Shown one piece after another: positions 19,547 to 30,787 of a DNA stretch of 64,000 nt. Both the position numbers and the translations under genes were made by a program. The first letter of the stretch is position 1. Each line of letters starts with the position of its first letter. The notes beneath the pieces were generated by a model, which did no database searches, was not told the DNA's origin, and saw nothing but the letters and a program-made list of their open reading frames with translations. The stretch spans positions 248,001-312,000 of the forward strand of contig NZ_FTPL01000002.1 in NCBI RefSeq assembly GCF_900156305.1. The letters are read 5' to 3'. This DNA is from Edaphobacillus lindanitolerans (GTDB lineage Bacteria > Bacillota > Bacilli > Bacillales_A > Planococcaceae).

Positions 19547-20296
19547 TCACCTCTTTCCTTCTAATTCACTGGATATGGCGGCCAGCGCGTATAGCGGCGC
19601 GGTCTCCGCGCGCAGGATGCGCGGACCGAGGGAGACCGGGATGAACCCGGCCTGCCGCAGGCGTTCCGCCTCTTCCCGGCTGATTCCGCCTTCCGGCCCG
19701 AATACCGCCAGCACCTTTTGTCCATGATACACGTTTTCCAGAAGACCGGCAATCGGCCGCCCGCTCCGGTCCTTTGCCGATTCCTCATCCGCCATGAGCA
19801 GAAGGTCGTACTCGCCGGACAGCCCGATCAGCCCGTCCAGATCGAGCAATCCGGAAATCTCCGGGATGACAGAGCGGTGGGACTGCTCCGCAGCTTCCTT
19901 GGCGATTTTCTGCAGCCTGGCGATCTTCTTTCCGCTTTTGCCGCCGTCCCACCTGACGATGGACCGTTCGGCGGAAAACGGGATGAGGGAATGCATGCCG
20001 AGCTCGGTCCCCTTCTGGACGATCAGATCCAGCTTGTCACCCTTCGGAAGGCCTGCCGCAATCGTGACCGGCACCGGCATTTCATTGTCCGGCAGCGCGT
20101 CCCCGTCTTTGCGGACCGTGACCGTGCGGTCTCCGAGATTCTCGATGACGCATTCAAAAGCCGTTCTTCCGGAAACCGCGATGACCCGGTTCCCCTGCTG
20201 CATGCGCATCACTTTGACGATGTGGTGTGCGTCGTCCCCGCTGATCACGGCCGAACCGTCAGGGCCGAACGGATCTTCAAGGAAGTAGCGCTGCAT
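19547..20296 (-). CDS. rsmE: 16S rRNA (uracil1498-N3)-methyltransferase RsmE
   Basis: 249-residue SPOUT methyltransferase. It has an N-terminal PUA-like domain and a C-terminal trefoil knot with FGPEGGIS and LGPRILRAETAPLYAL, the SAM-binding signature. The ATG at 20296 follows AGGTGA and gives MQRYFLED, the family N-terminus. It overlaps the end of prmA by 20 bp. Confidence 0.96.
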   Translation of the reverse strand: MQRYFLEDPFGPDGSAVISGDDAHHIVKVMRMQQGNRVIAVSGRTAFECVIENLGDRTVTVRKDGDALPDNEMPVPVTIAAGLPKGDKLDLIVQKGTELGMHSLIPFSAERSIVRWDGGKSGKKIARLQKIAKEAAEQSHRSVIPEISGLLDLDGLIGLSGEYDLLLMADEESAKDRSGRPIAGLLENVYHGQKVLAVFGPEGGISREEAERLRQAGFIPVSLGPRILRAETAPLYALAAISSELEGKR

Positions 20297-21248
20297 CCGT
20301 GTCACCTGCCGACGGTTTTTTCGCGATGATGGCCGTCCAGTCTTCCATCACCATCACTTCCTCGATCTCGAAGCCGGAGTCGCGGAGCGCTTCCTTCACT
20401 TCATCCTTTTTGCGGGAAATGATGCCGGATGTGATGAACAGTCCGCCGGGCTCCAGCACCCGGTATGCATCGTCGGTAAATGTGACGATCACTTCGGCGA
20501 GAATGTTGGCAACCGCGATATTCGCCGTGCCTTCGAACGCTTCAAGCAGATTTCCCTGGCGGACATCGATTTCATCGGACAGTCCGTTGAGCGCCACATT
20601 GTCCTTCGCCGCCTTCACGGCCACTTCGTCCAGGTCGAGAGCCGTCACCTTTCCTGCCCCGAGAAGGGCGGCGCCGATGGACAGTACCCCCGAACCGGTG
20701 CCGATGTCCACGATCACGTCCCCTTCCCGGACCGTTTTCTCCAGTGCCTGCAGGCAGAGCACGGTCGTCGGATGCGTGCCGGTGCCGAATGCCATCCCCG
20801 GATCGAGTTCGATGATCAGCTCGTCGGATCCGAGCCGCTCATAGTCTTCCCAAGTCGGGACGATTGTGAAACGCCGGGATACCTTCACCGGATGATAATA
20901 GGCCTTCCAGGAAGTCGCCCAGTCCTCTTCATCCACTTCGCTCATCGAAACCGTGTTGCGCCCGGTGTCCAGGCCGTACTCGGACAGGCCGGTGATTTTC
21001 CGTTTAAGCGAGCCGATCGTTTCCATCAGGAAACTGGATACCGGCAAATAGGCCTTCAGGATGACGCCGTCCTCCGGATAATCCTCCCGGTCAAGGTCGT
21101 AGAGCTCCCCGAAGCGGTCTTCGCGCTCGAGGTCGGGCTCGCAGGAATCCTCAATGACCACGCCGCTTGCGCCAGCCTCATGCAAGATGTTCGATACGGC
21201 CTCTGCCGCTTCGTTTGTCGTATGAACTGCAATTTCCGACCATTTCAA
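20277..21248 (-). CDS. prmA: Ribosomal protein L11 methyltransferase PrmA
   Basis: 323 residues. An N-terminal substrate-binding domain is followed by a Rossmann SAM domain (DPGMAFGTGTHPTT, DIGTGSGVLSIG near 180-190, NILAEVI). It trimethylates ribosomal protein L11. The start is a TTG preceded by GGGGCGGATC, consistent with the homologous N-terminus (KWSEI). It lies 14 bp downstream of dnaJ in the conserved dnaK-dnaJ-prmA-rsmE-mtaB order. Confidence 0.96.
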   Translation of the reverse strand: MKWSEIAVHTTNEAAEAVSNILHEAGASGVVIEDSCEPDLEREDRFGELYDLDREDYPEDGVILKAYLPVSSFLMETIGSLKRKITGLSEYGLDTGRNTVSMSEVDEEDWATSWKAYYHPVKVSRRFTIVPTWEDYERLGSDELIIELDPGMAFGTGTHPTTVLCLQALEKTVREGDVIVDIGTGSGVLSIGAALLGAGKVTALDLDEVAVKAAKDNVALNGLSDEIDVRQGNLLEAFEGTANIAVANILAEVIVTFTDDAYRVLEPGGLFITSGIISRKKDEVKEALRDSGFEIEEVMVMEDWTAIIAKKPSAGDTDAALLP

Positions 21249-21262
21249 TCTGATCCGCCCCT

Positions 21263-22408
21263 TCAGTCGCCTTTGACTTTCCGTCTCAGCCGGTCAAACA
21301 GCGAGCTTTCGTATTCATCCGGTACTTCGTCCCCGCTGATTTCGGCAAAGTCCCGAAGCAGCTGCTTCTGCTTTTCCGTCAGTTTTTTCGGGGTCACGAT
21401 GTTGACGATCACATGCTGGTCGCCGGTTCCGTAACCATGGACATTCGGCGCGCCTTTTCCTTTGAGCCGGAATTTGGTGCCGGACTGTGTGCCCGCCGGG
21501 ATCTTCAGCTTCACTTTACCGTGCACCGTCGGCACTTCCACTTCATCGCCGAGCGATGCCTGCGGGAAGGTGACCGGGAGATTCAGATAAATATCGTCTC
21601 CGTCCCGGATGAACTTCTCGTGAGGCTTCACGCGGAATTCAACATACAGGTCTCCGGACGGTCCGCCGTTCACGCCAGGCTCGCCTTGGCCCGCCACCCG
21701 GAGCTGCTGGCCGTCGTCCACACCGGCCGGTATCGTCACACGGATCTTCTTCCGTTTTGTCACCCGGCCGCGCCCGTGGCATTCCGGGCATTTTTCCGGG
21801 ATGATTTTCCCGGTGCCCTGGCAGGTCGGGCAGGCGCGCCGGTTGACCATCTGGCCGAACGGCGTGTTCTGGGTCACGCTGATCTGGCCCGTACCGGAAC
21901 ATTCCGAACACGTCTCGGCCTTGGTGCCCGGCTTGGCCCCGTCTCCGTGGCAGGTGCCGCACTCTTCCTCCCGGTCGATTTCAACTTCCGTTTCCTTGCC
22001 GAAGATGGCATCCATGAAATCGATCGTCATCGAATAGCTCAGGTCGCTCCCTTTGCGCGGGGCATTCGGGTCGCGCCTGCGGCTTCCGCCTCCGCCGAAG
22101 AAAGTGTTCAGAATGTCGTCGAAGTCGAAGCCGGCACCTCCGCCCGCGCCGCCAAAGCCGCCGAAACCGCCTCCGCCGAAACCGGCATTCGGGTCCGTGT
22201 GTCCGAACTGGTCATACTGCGCCCGTTTCTGCTCGTTGCTGAGCACTTCATAGGCCTCGGAAATTTCTTTGAACTTCTCGTCCGCACCCGGTTCTTTGTT
22301 GATGTCCGGATGATATTGTTTCGAAAGTTTGCGATACGCTTTCTTGATTTCTTCTTTTGTGGCGGATTTGCTCAATCCGAGCACTTCGTAGTAATCTCGC
22401 TTGCTCAT
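21263..22408 (-). CDS. dnaJ: Chaperone DnaJ (Hsp40)
   Basis: 381 residues. The J domain carries the HPD motif at 33-35. A Gly/Phe-rich linker (about 75-110) is followed by four CxxCxGxG zinc repeats ([32 protein letters not shown], about 145-215) and the substrate-binding C-terminal domains. It stimulates DnaK ATPase and delivers unfolded clients. A terminator-like hairpin and its own sigma-A promoter lie in the 116 bp between dnaK and dnaJ. Confidence 0.98.
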   Translation of the reverse strand: MSKRDYYEVLGLSKSATKEEIKKAYRKLSKQYHPDINKEPGADEKFKEISEAYEVLSNEQKRAQYDQFGHTDPNAGFGGGGFGGFGGAGGGAGFDFDDILNTFFGGGGSRRRDPNAPRKGSDLSYSMTIDFMDAIFGKETEVEIDREEECGTCHGDGAKPGTKAETCSECSGTGQISVTQNTPFGQMVNRRACPTCQGTGKIIPEKCPECHGRGRVTKRKKIRVTIPAGVDDGQQLRVAGQGEPGVNGGPSGDLYVEFRVKPHEKFIRDGDDIYLNLPVTFPQASLGDEVEVPTVHGKVKLKIPAGTQSGTKFRLKGKGAPNVHGYGTGDQHVIVNIVTPKKLTEKQKQLLRDFAEISGDEVPDEYESSLFDRLRRKVKGD

Positions 22409-22441
22409 CTCTCACACTCCTGACTGACTCGCATAAGGGAT

Positions 22442-22470
22442 ATTGTATCACGGTGAAAATGGACTTTCAA
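22442..22470 (-). promoter_or_regulatory. Internal sigma-A promoter of dnaJ
   Basis: Minus strand TTGAAA (22470-22465), 17-bp spacer, TACAAT (22447-22442), about 35 bp ahead of the dnaJ start. It would allow CIRCE-independent expression of dnaJ-prmA-rsmE-mtaB. Confidence 0.75.
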
Positions 22471-22481
22471 AATAGGCAGAA

Positions 22482-22513
22482 GAAAAGCCAAAGCCGAAAC
22501 CGACTTTGGCTTT
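22482..22513 (-). terminator. Terminator after dnaK
   Basis: Hairpin AAAGCCAAAG...CTTTGGCTTT (arms at 22513-22502 and 22495-22484) followed by TCTT on the minus strand, 12 bp past the dnaK stop. The short T-run suggests partial termination. Confidence 0.7.
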
Positions 22514-22524
22514 CCGCTAACGGA

Positions 22525-24357
<1,833 letters not shown>

Positions 24358-24397
24358 CTAGAATCACAAGTCGCTCCGCCGCAAAGCGGCGGCTGGA

Positions 24398-25003
24398 TCA
24401 TTGGTTCACTTTCACCATTGCAGGTCTGAGAATCCGGTCGTTCAGCATATACCCTTTCTGGAGTTCCTCCAAAACGGTGCCGGACGGCTTGCTGTCATCC
24501 TCGCCATGCATGACGCCATGGTGGAAATTCGGATCGAATTCCTTGCCCTCGGCTTCGATTTCGACGAGGCCTTCCTTTTCCATCGCCGTGCGGAACGACT
24601 GATAGATCATTTCCATGCCCTTCTTCAAGGCAAGGGCCTCTTCGGAAGTCACTTCGGCGGCGAATGCCCGGCCGAAGTTGTCAAGCACGGGAAGCAGCTC
24701 CGCCATGAGTCGCTGGGAACGGTATTTCTCCGAAGCCTGCAGTTCGGCAGCGCTTCTCCGCTTGTAGTTCTCGAAATCCGAGAGCAGGCGCAGATACTTG
24801 TCTTCACTCTTTTCAAGGGCTTCCTCAAGTTCTTTGATGCGCTCTGCGTCCGGGCCGGCCCCGGCTGTTTCGGCTCCGGCTTCCGCCGGGGTTTCAGCCG
24901 GTTCCCGGCCCTCCGGGTCCTGGACTGCTTCCGCCGGATCCTCCGGCAGGATTTCTTCGTTCAGATTTTCTACGTTCGGGTCTTTCTTTTCCTCTGCGGA
25001 CAT
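24398..25003 (-). CDS. grpE: Nucleotide exchange factor GrpE
   Basis: 201 residues. An acidic disordered N-terminus rich in Glu/Pro/Ala (about 1-60) is followed by a long dimerisation coiled coil and the C-terminal beta domain (GVMHGEDDSKPSGTVLEEL, GYMLNDRILRPAMVKV). It promotes ADP release from DnaK. The ATG at 25003 follows GAAGGAGGAG; the frame to 25033 is less likely. Confidence 0.97.
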   Translation of the reverse strand: MSAEEKKDPNVENLNEEILPEDPAEAVQDPEGREPAETPAEAGAETAGAGPDAERIKELEEALEKSEDKYLRLLSDFENYKRRSAAELQASEKYRSQRLMAELLPVLDNFGRAFAAEVTSEEALALKKGMEMIYQSFRTAMEKEGLVEIEAEGKEFDPNFHHGVMHGEDDSKPSGTVLEELQKGYMLNDRILRPAMVKVNQ

Positions 25004-25029
25004 GAAAACTCCTCCTTCATCCCGGCTTC

Positions 25030-26052
25030 TCAAAGGAGCCGGCCTAGTTCGCGGGAGAGCCCCCGGCTCAAATAGTCGAGGATCGAGACGACCCTTCCAT
25101 AGTCCATCCGGGTCGGTCCGATGATGGCGATGGCTCCCTTGCGTCCTTCTCCCGCTGTATAAGAAGCAGTGATGACACTGCAGTCTTCCATGGCCAGATG
25201 GCCGTTCTCGGATCCGATCCGGATGTGGATCCCTTCCTTGCCCAGGTCGAGGAGCATGCCCGCAAGCGGCGCATCTTCCATGTAGTGGATGACCTGGCGC
25301 GCTTTGTCCGGATCGTGGAACTCCGGCTGGGACAGCATGTTGAGCATTCCGCCGAACACGACCTGCTCGTCGTGTGCCGAGCTGACGGCTTCCCGGAAAG
25401 AAGAGAACATTTCGCCGTACCTGCCGACGTGCCGTTCCAGAAGCCTTGCCATTTCATGGCCGAGCCGGGCATCCAGCTCATGCAGCGGGATGTTGACGAG
25501 ACGGTCATTCAGGAGATTCACCATCCGCTCGATATCCGCCGGATGGACCTGTTCCGGTACGTGGAACGTCCGGTGCTCGACATGGCCGCCGTCCGTGACG
25601 ATGATCGCCACGGCCGAATCCTGCGAAAGCGGGATGATCTGAAACCTTTTCACCCTGTGCTGCTTGACGTCCGGGCCGAGCAGGATGGACGTGTAGTTCG
25701 TGAGGTCGGACAGGATGCCGGCCGTCTTCCGGATGAGCAGTTCGGTCTCCAGGAGCCGGTCGTTGAAAATGCTGCGGATCCGTCCGAGATCCTCTTTTTT
25801 CAAATGCTCTTTTTCAAGAAGATGGTCCACATAGAAACGGTATCCTTTTTCGGACGGGACCCGCCCCGAAGACGTATGGGTCTTTTCGAGAAACCCGAGT
25901 TCCTCGAGGTCGGCCATGTCATTCCGGATGGTCGCCGCGCTGAACGGCACCGTCTCCAGCTTTGATAATTGGCGCGATCCGACAGGCTGTGCCGACTGGA
26001 TGAACCCGTCGACGATCGCTTGCAATATGTGCAACTGACGCTCTGTCATCAT
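25030..26052 (-). CDS. hrcA: Heat-inducible transcription repressor HrcA
   Basis: 340 residues. An N-terminal winged helix (SAATIRNDMADLEELGFLEKTHTSSGRVPS, about 35-70) is followed by a GAF-like dimerisation domain. HrcA binds CIRCE and is folded by GroEL, so chaperone titration derepresses the regulon. The ATG at 26052 aligns with the family N-terminus and has GAGGTG six bases upstream; starts up to 26082 would lie inside the operator and are rejected. First gene of hrcA-grpE-dnaK-dnaJ-prmA-rsmE-mtaB. Confidence 0.97.
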   Translation of the reverse strand: MMTERQLHILQAIVDGFIQSAQPVGSRQLSKLETVPFSAATIRNDMADLEELGFLEKTHTSSGRVPSEKGYRFYVDHLLEKEHLKKEDLGRIRSIFNDRLLETELLIRKTAGILSDLTNYTSILLGPDVKQHRVKRFQIIPLSQDSAVAIIVTDGGHVEHRTFHVPEQVHPADIERMVNLLNDRLVNIPLHELDARLGHEMARLLERHVGRYGEMFSSFREAVSSAHDEQVVFGGMLNMLSQPEFHDPDKARQVIHYMEDAPLAGMLLDLGKEGIHIRIGSENGHLAMEDCSVITASYTAGEGRKGAIAIIGPTRMDYGRVVSILDYLSRGLSRELGRLL

Positions 26053-26066
26053 GATCATCACCTCTG

Positions 26067-26093
26067 TTAGCACTCTTTGCAACCGAGTGCTAA
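26067..26093 (-). promoter_or_regulatory. CIRCE operator
   Basis: A perfect TTAGCACTC-N9-GAGTGCTAA inverted repeat, the HrcA operator, between the hrcA promoter and start codon. Confidence 0.98.
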
Positions 26094-26104
26094 GCTATGT
26101 TTCA

Positions 26105-26133
26105 AATTTATCAAAAGCGGAACCGTCCGTCAA
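26105..26133 (-). promoter_or_regulatory. Sigma-A promoter of the hrcA operon
   Basis: Minus strand TTGACG (26133-26128), 17-bp spacer, TAAATT (26110-26105). Transcription would start within or just before CIRCE, the usual geometry for HrcA repression. Confidence 0.75.
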
Positions 26134-26147
26134 ACAAACTGCATGCT

Positions 26148-27284
26148 TCAGCCGATGAAGCGGGCAAACACTTCGTTGCCGAGGAAAACGCCTTTGTCCG
26201 TCAGGCGGATCCGCCCGTCTTCCGCCGAAAGGAGCCCCTCTTCCTCCAGCTGCCGGATCTGTTTTCCGTATACGTCGCCTACCTCCCGGCCGAAACGTTT
26301 CCGGAACTCATCCGCCGACACGCCGGCGATCATCCGGAGTCCGAGGAACATTTCTTCTTCCATTTCCTCTTCGGGCGTCACGTTGTGGGTTTCGAACACC
26401 GGCCGGCGTCCTTCCGCCACGGCATTCATGTACTTCTTCAATGGGCCGTGGTTGGAGTAACGCACGCCGTCCGAGTAGCCGTGTGCACCGGCGCCGGCAC
26501 CCGCATAGGTCCGGTTCTGCCAGTAAAGCTTGTTGTGCACCGACTGGAACCCGTCAACCGCAAAGTTGCTGATCTCGTACTGACGGATCCCCTTCTGCTC
26601 CATCCGTTCCATGAGCATGCGGAACATATCCGCTTCCGTGTCTTCCCCGGGCAGCGGCAGCAGGTTTTTGTTCATCAGGTTGTAAAAGACCGTCTTCGGC
26701 TCGACAATGAGCGAATAAGCCGAGTAATGCGGAAGATCGAGCGCAAGCGCACGGTCGAGCGTGTCTTCCCACTGCTCGATCGTCTGGCCGGGCAGGCCGT
26801 ACATGAGGTCGATGCTCAAGTTTTCAAACCCGGCATCCCGGGCATCCCTTACCACCCGCTCCGCATCTGCGGGGCCGTGTGTCCTGCCGAGCCGCCGGAG
26901 CAGGCCTTCGTCAAATGACTGGACTCCGATGCTCAGCCGCCCGACACCCTTTTCCTTGAGCAGTGCCAGTTTGTCGGGTGTCAGTTCGTCGGGATTCGCT
27001 TCGGTCGAAAACTCGATGAGCCGCCCCTTCGGAACGGAACGGGCAATGCTGTCGAACAATTTTTCAAGCTGGCCGACGCTCAGCGCGGTCGGCGTACCGC
27101 CCCCGATGAAGATCGTCAGCGGGCCTTCGCCGAAGATTCCCTGATCTTCCATCATCCGGAGCTCCTCGCCGAGAGCGTCAAGATAGCCGTCCACCGGCTG
27201 GTTCTTGAAGAACACTTTGTTGAAATCGCAGTAGTTGCAGATCTGGTGGCAGAACGGGATATGGATGTACAATCCGTCCGTCAT
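26148..27284 (-). CDS. hemW: Heme chaperone HemW (radical SAM, HemN-like)
   Basis: 378 residues. The radical-SAM cluster ligands are C12, C16 and C19 (CHQICNYCDF). The cysteine after CxxxCxxC that marks true coproporphyrinogen dehydrogenase HemN is Asp/Phe here, so the protein fits HemW/YqeR, a heme-binding chaperone, rather than HemN. GGGTPTAL and the C-terminal HemN domain are also visible. It sits between lepA and hrcA as in other Bacillales. Often annotated hemN; the enzymatic HemN role is unlikely. Confidence 0.9.
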   Translation of the reverse strand: MTDGLYIHIPFCHQICNYCDFNKVFFKNQPVDGYLDALGEELRMMEDQGIFGEGPLTIFIGGGTPTALSVGQLEKLFDSIARSVPKGRLIEFSTEANPDELTPDKLALLKEKGVGRLSIGVQSFDEGLLRRLGRTHGPADAERVVRDARDAGFENLSIDLMYGLPGQTIEQWEDTLDRALALDLPHYSAYSLIVEPKTVFYNLMNKNLLPLPGEDTEADMFRMLMERMEQKGIRQYEISNFAVDGFQSVHNKLYWQNRTYAGAGAGAHGYSDGVRYSNHGPLKKYMNAVAEGRRPVFETHNVTPEEEMEEEMFLGLRMIAGVSADEFRKRFGREVGDVYGKQIRQLEEEGLLSAEDGRIRLTDKGVFLGNEVFARFIG

Positions 27285-27331
27285 GATGCATTCCTTCTTT
27301 CAATCGTCAAAACCGGCTGCAGAACATAAAA

Positions 27332-27384
27332 TAAAGCGGCAAGAACGGGCCGGGACGTTTGCCCGGCCCGAATCGGCTTGCCGC
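27332..27384 (-). terminator. lepA terminator
   Basis: Long hairpin: outer GCGGCAAG/CTTGCCGC (27384-27377 with 27343-27336), inner CGGGCCGGG/CCCGGCCCG, followed on the minus strand by TTTATTTTATG. About 70 bp after the lepA stop. Confidence 0.85.
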
Positions 27385-27453
27385 CTGGGCCTTGCGGCGG
27401 GTCATGCAAAACGCATGCAGGCGCCCGCCTTCTTCTTTTCATTGATGTTGACG

Positions 27454-29280
27454 TTATTTGTCTTCGTCCATGCTGAGGACGGCCATGAACGCTTCCTGAG
27501 GCACTTCGACGGAACCGACCTGCTTCATCCGCTTTTTCCCGGCCTTCTGCTTTTCAAGCAGTTTCCGTTTACGGGAGATGTCGCCGCCGTAGCATTTCGC
27601 CAGGACGTTCTTGCCCATCGACTTGATCGTCGAACGGGCGACGATTTTATTGCCGATGGCGGCCTGCACCGGAACTTCGAACTGCTGTCTCGGAATGAGT
27701 TCCTTCAGCTTCTCGACGATCGCCTTGCCGCGGTCATAGGCAAAGTCGCGGTGGACGATGAAGCTGAGGGCGTCGACCTTTTCGGCGTTGAGCAGGATGT
27801 CCATCTTGACGAGCTTGCTCGTCCGGTATCCGATCAGTTCATAATCGAAGGAGGCATAGCCCTTCGTGCTCGACTTCAGCTGGTCGAAGAAATCATAGAC
27901 GATTTCGGAAAGCGGGATTTCATAGATGATGTTGACACGCGAGGCGTCCAGATAGTCCATCGTGACGAAATGCCCGCGCTTGCGCTGACTCAGCTCCATG
28001 ACGGCACCGACATAGTCATTCGGCACCATGATGGACGCCTTGACATACGGCTCCTGCACCTCTTCGATCTTCTGCGGATCCGGCATCATGGACGGGTTGT
28101 CCACTTTGAGGACCGTGCCATCGGTCAGGACAACGTCGTAGATGACGCTCGGTGCGGTCGTGATCAGGTCGATGTTGAATTCGCGTTCGATCCGCTCCTG
28201 GATGATCTCCATATGGAGCAATCCGAGGAAGCCGCAGCGGAATCCGAATCCGAGCGCCTGGGAGGTCTCGGCCTCATACGTGAGCGCAGAGTCATTCAGC
28301 TCCAGCTTCTCGAGTGCCTCCCGGAGGTCGTTGTACTTGGCGGTATCGATCGGGTACAGCCCGCAGAACACCATCGGGTTCATCTTCCGGTAGCCCGGCA
28401 GCGGTTCGTCTGCCGGATGGACTGCGGATGTGATCGTATCACCGACGCGTGTGTCGGCGACGTTCTTGATGGAGGCCGTCAGGTACCCGACATCTCCGAC
28501 GGTCAGTTCTTTCCTTGCCGTGGCGCGCGGTGTGAAGACGCCGGCTTCGACGACTTCGAACTCTTTGCCCGTCGCCATCATCCGGATCTTGTCACCGGGC
28601 TTGACGGTGCCTTCCATGATCCGGATGTACGTGACGACCCCGCGGTACTGGTCGTACAGCGAGTCGAAGATGAGCGCCTTGAGCGGTGCTTCCGGATCCC
28701 CCGTCGGTGCAGGCACTTTTTCGACGACCTGCTCCAGGATGTCCTCGATGCCGATCCCAGCCTTGGCGGATGCCAGGACGGCCTCCGATGCGTCCAGGCC
28801 GATCACATCTTCGATTTCCTGCTTCACCCGTTCCGGATCCGCTGCAGGCAGGTCAATCTTGTTGACGACCGGAAGGATCTCCAGATCGTTGTCGAGCGCA
28901 AGGTATACGTTCGCGAGCGTCTGGGCCTCGATCCCCTGTGCGGCATCGACGACAAGGATGGCGCCTTCGCAGGCCGCCAGGCTCCGGGAGACTTCGTAGG
29001 TGAAGTCGACGTGCCCGGGCGTGTCGATGAGGTGAAGGATATATTCGATTCCGTCTTTGGCGGTGTACGTGAGTTGGACGGCATTCAGTTTGATGGTGAT
29101 GCCCCGTTCCCTCTCCAGGTCCATTGAGTCGAGGAGCTGGTCTTTCATCTCACGGGAGGTCAGTGTTTCGGTTTTTTCAAGAATCCGGTCCGCAAGCGTG
29201 GATTTCCCGTGATCGATGTGTGCGATGATCGAGAAATTCCGGATATGGTCGCGCCGGGCGATGCGTTCTTCAGGGTTCAT
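27454..29280 (-). CDS. lepA: Elongation factor 4 (LepA)
   Basis: Ribosome-associated translational GTPase. 608 residues. The G domain has AHIDHGKS (20-27), DTPGHVDF and NKIDLPAA, followed by EF-G-like domains and the LepA-specific C-terminal domain ([18 protein letters not shown]). The ATG at 29280 follows GAGGAGT; the frame open to 29385 would overlap the promoter. It has its own promoter and terminator. Confidence 0.98.
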   Translation of the reverse strand: MNPEERIARRDHIRNFSIIAHIDHGKSTLADRILEKTETLTSREMKDQLLDSMDLERERGITIKLNAVQLTYTAKDGIEYILHLIDTPGHVDFTYEVSRSLAACEGAILVVDAAQGIEAQTLANVYLALDNDLEILPVVNKIDLPAADPERVKQEIEDVIGLDASEAVLASAKAGIGIEDILEQVVEKVPAPTGDPEAPLKALIFDSLYDQYRGVVTYIRIMEGTVKPGDKIRMMATGKEFEVVEAGVFTPRATARKELTVGDVGYLTASIKNVADTRVGDTITSAVHPADEPLPGYRKMNPMVFCGLYPIDTAKYNDLREALEKLELNDSALTYEAETSQALGFGFRCGFLGLLHMEIIQERIEREFNIDLITTAPSVIYDVVLTDGTVLKVDNPSMMPDPQKIEEVQEPYVKASIMVPNDYVGAVMELSQRKRGHFVTMDYLDASRVNIIYEIPLSEIVYDFFDQLKSSTKGYASFDYELIGYRTSKLVKMDILLNAEKVDALSFIVHRDFAYDRGKAIVEKLKELIPRQQFEVPVQAAIGNKIVARSTIKSMGKNVLAKCYGGDISRKRKLLEKQKAGKKRMKQVGSVEVPQEAFMAVLSMDEDK

Positions 29281-29308
29281 GCTGTCCACTCCTCTACAAA
29301 CTATTTGA

Positions 29309-29337
29309 ATTATAACAGCGGACAACCGAGACATCAA
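29309..29337 (-). promoter_or_regulatory. Sigma-A promoter of lepA
   Basis: Minus strand TTGATG (29337-29332), 17-bp spacer, TATAAT (29314-29309), about 29 bp before the lepA start. Confidence 0.82.
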
Positions 29338-29482
29338 TCCGCTGTGTGCCCGGGCTGCCGGCAGTTTTCCGGGCGGCTTCCGCATGTGCCGGTAATTGCG
29401 GCAATCCGGCCGCTCCCCTTCCGGAAAGGGCCTGTCCGGATTTACGCGGCTGACAGTCGTTTACCGCTTCGGTGGCTGGCTT

Positions 29483-29885
29483 TGTTTTACCTAATGGGGT
29501 CTCGAGTTTTACCTGATGGGGCCTGTGTTTTACCGAATGGGTCCTGAGCTTTACCCGATGGGCACCGAGCTTTACCTCGGGCCATGAGTTTTACCGAATA
29601 GGGCCCGAACTTTTCCCAGCGGGCACCGAGCTTTACCTCGGGCCATGAGTTTTACCGAATGGGTCCTGAGCTTTACCCGATGGGTACCGAGCTTTACCTT
29701 GGGGCCTGAGTTTTACCGAATGGGTCCTGAGCTTTACCCGATGGGCACCGAGCTTTACCTCGGGCCTGAGTTTACCGAATGGGCCCCGAACTTTTCCCGG
29801 CGGGTACCGGGTTTTACCTGACGGGCCCTGAGTTTTACCGAATGGGCCCGAACTTTCCCCGGCGGGTACTGAGTTTTCCGAAGTT
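29483..29885. repeat. Tandem array of about 20 units of 21 bp with a 61-bp higher-order period
   Basis: The 668-bp gap between lepA and spoIIP holds a degenerate array. Units begin GAGTTTTACC, GAGCTTTACC or GAACTTTTCC and run 18-21 bp, mostly 21. From 29525 the units alternate as A (GAGTTTTACCGAATGGG plus 4), B (GAGCTTTACCCGATGGG or GAACTTTTCC-type) and C (GAGCTTTACCTCGGGCC-type, 18-19 bp). This makes repeated blocks of about 61 bp (21+21+19); the last blocks drift to 20-21-21. The 18-20-bp units break reading frame, and no open frame spans the array, so it is non-coding. The flanking 29338-29482 shows nothing I can name. Confidence 0.9.
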
Positions 29886-29912
29886 TGATATTAGGATAAA
29901 CCGGTCCAACGC

Positions 29913-29938
29913 AAAAGGCTGCCGCGGGCGGCAGCCTT
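29913..29938 (-). terminator. gpr-spoIIP terminator
   Basis: Stem GGCTGCC/GGCAGCC (29936-29930 with 29923-29917) plus A-T closing pairs and T4, 11 bp after the spoIIP stop. Confidence 0.8.
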
Positions 29939-29948
29939 CATGATGGGA

Positions 29949-30767
29949 TTATTGGTTTCTTTCTGCGAGCACTTCGGCGGCGGCCTTGGCAATCACGGCG
30001 GCCGTCCGGTTGAGTTCATCTTCGGTGTTCTCGGTGCCGCCCATTTCGATGAGCAGCAGATTCGGGGACAGGTCCTGGTTATAGACGCCGTTCACACCGC
30101 GACCGCCCTTCGTGATGATTCCCCGGGAAATGCCGGGCACGAGCTCATTCATACGGGCGGACACCTGCTCGGCAAGGGCACGGTTTTTCTTTTGGCCGGG
30201 ATGCTCGAGCCCGATCACGAACGCCGCTTTTGCATAGGAGCCGTCCTTGCCGGAAACGGTCGTTTTGGCTCTACCGAGCGCGTCCCGGTGGATATCGAGG
30301 ATGAGTCCGTAATCTTTTTCGGACATGAGCTTGCTGACATGCGGGCGTATCTTGCCGTAGGCCTTGCTGCTCGCCCCGCCGTTGTCGTAATTCAATACGT
30401 CCAGATTATGGCCGTTCATTTTAAAGTGGGAGGAAAACACTGCCCCGAGGCTCATGATGTTGTCCTTCTCATGAAAGACGGCCACTTTGCCGTGTTTCGC
30501 TTTGACGATCGGGGCGAACGCTTCATGGGAGTGGGTGAAGTACATCAGGACATCTCCCTTGGCCTCCGTCAGGGAGACGGGAACCGGGTCTGATTCCTCC
30601 GCTTCCTCCTCATAGTCAAACAGGTTCGCTGCATAGACGAGCCGGCCCGTATCGGGGGCGGCCTGCCGGCTTTCCGGCTGTTGCGGTCCGGGGAAATGGA
30701 TGATGAGGATCGGCAACAGGAAGAGGAACAGAATGAACAATGTATGGAACTGCCATGATTTCTTCAT
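29949..30767 (-). CDS. spoIIP: Stage II sporulation protein P (SpoIIP)
   Basis: Amidase/endopeptidase of the DMP peptidoglycan-degrading machine that drives engulfment. 272 residues, well below the roughly 400 of B. subtilis SpoIIP; most of the shortening is in the region between the membrane segment (8-26) and the catalytic domain. The catalytic features are kept: THSHEA near residue 76, DIHRDA, and the distal glutamate in LLIEMGG. The ATG at 30767 follows GGGAGGAGGGG. It starts 20 bp after gpr, as in B. subtilis. Confidence 0.92.
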   Translation of the reverse strand: MKKSWQFHTLFILFLFLLPILIIHFPGPQQPESRQAAPDTGRLVYAANLFDYEEEAEESDPVPVSLTEAKGDVLMYFTHSHEAFAPIVKAKHGKVAVFHEKDNIMSLGAVFSSHFKMNGHNLDVLNYDNGGASSKAYGKIRPHVSKLMSEKDYGLILDIHRDALGRAKTTVSGKDGSYAKAAFVIGLEHPGQKKNRALAEQVSARMNELVPGISRGIITKGGRGVNGVYNQDLSPNLLLIEMGGTENTEDELNRTAAVIAKAAAEVLAERNQ

Positions 30768-30787
30768 AAAAATCCCCTCCTCCCGCA

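Noticed and set aside
18108-19727. 539-codon plus-strand frame opposite mtaB
   Set aside because: Runs through the mtaB terminator and into rsmE; composition is typical of an antisense shadow.
22053-22253. Gly/Phe-rich stretch of dnaJ as a possible low-complexity repeat or separate gene
   Set aside because: It is the normal G/F linker of DnaJ.
26148-27284. Naming the radical-SAM gene hemN (oxygen-independent coproporphyrinogen oxidase)
   Set aside because: The cysteine that follows CxxxCxxC in catalytic HemN is missing, and the length and synteny fit HemW.
27235-29127. 630-codon open frame on the plus strand opposite lepA
   Set aside because: Mirror of a highly conserved gene; high GC in third positions keeps antisense frames open. 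No ribosome binding site and no recognisable family.
29483-29885. CRISPR array
   Set aside because: Units are contiguous with no unique spacers, and no cas genes are present.
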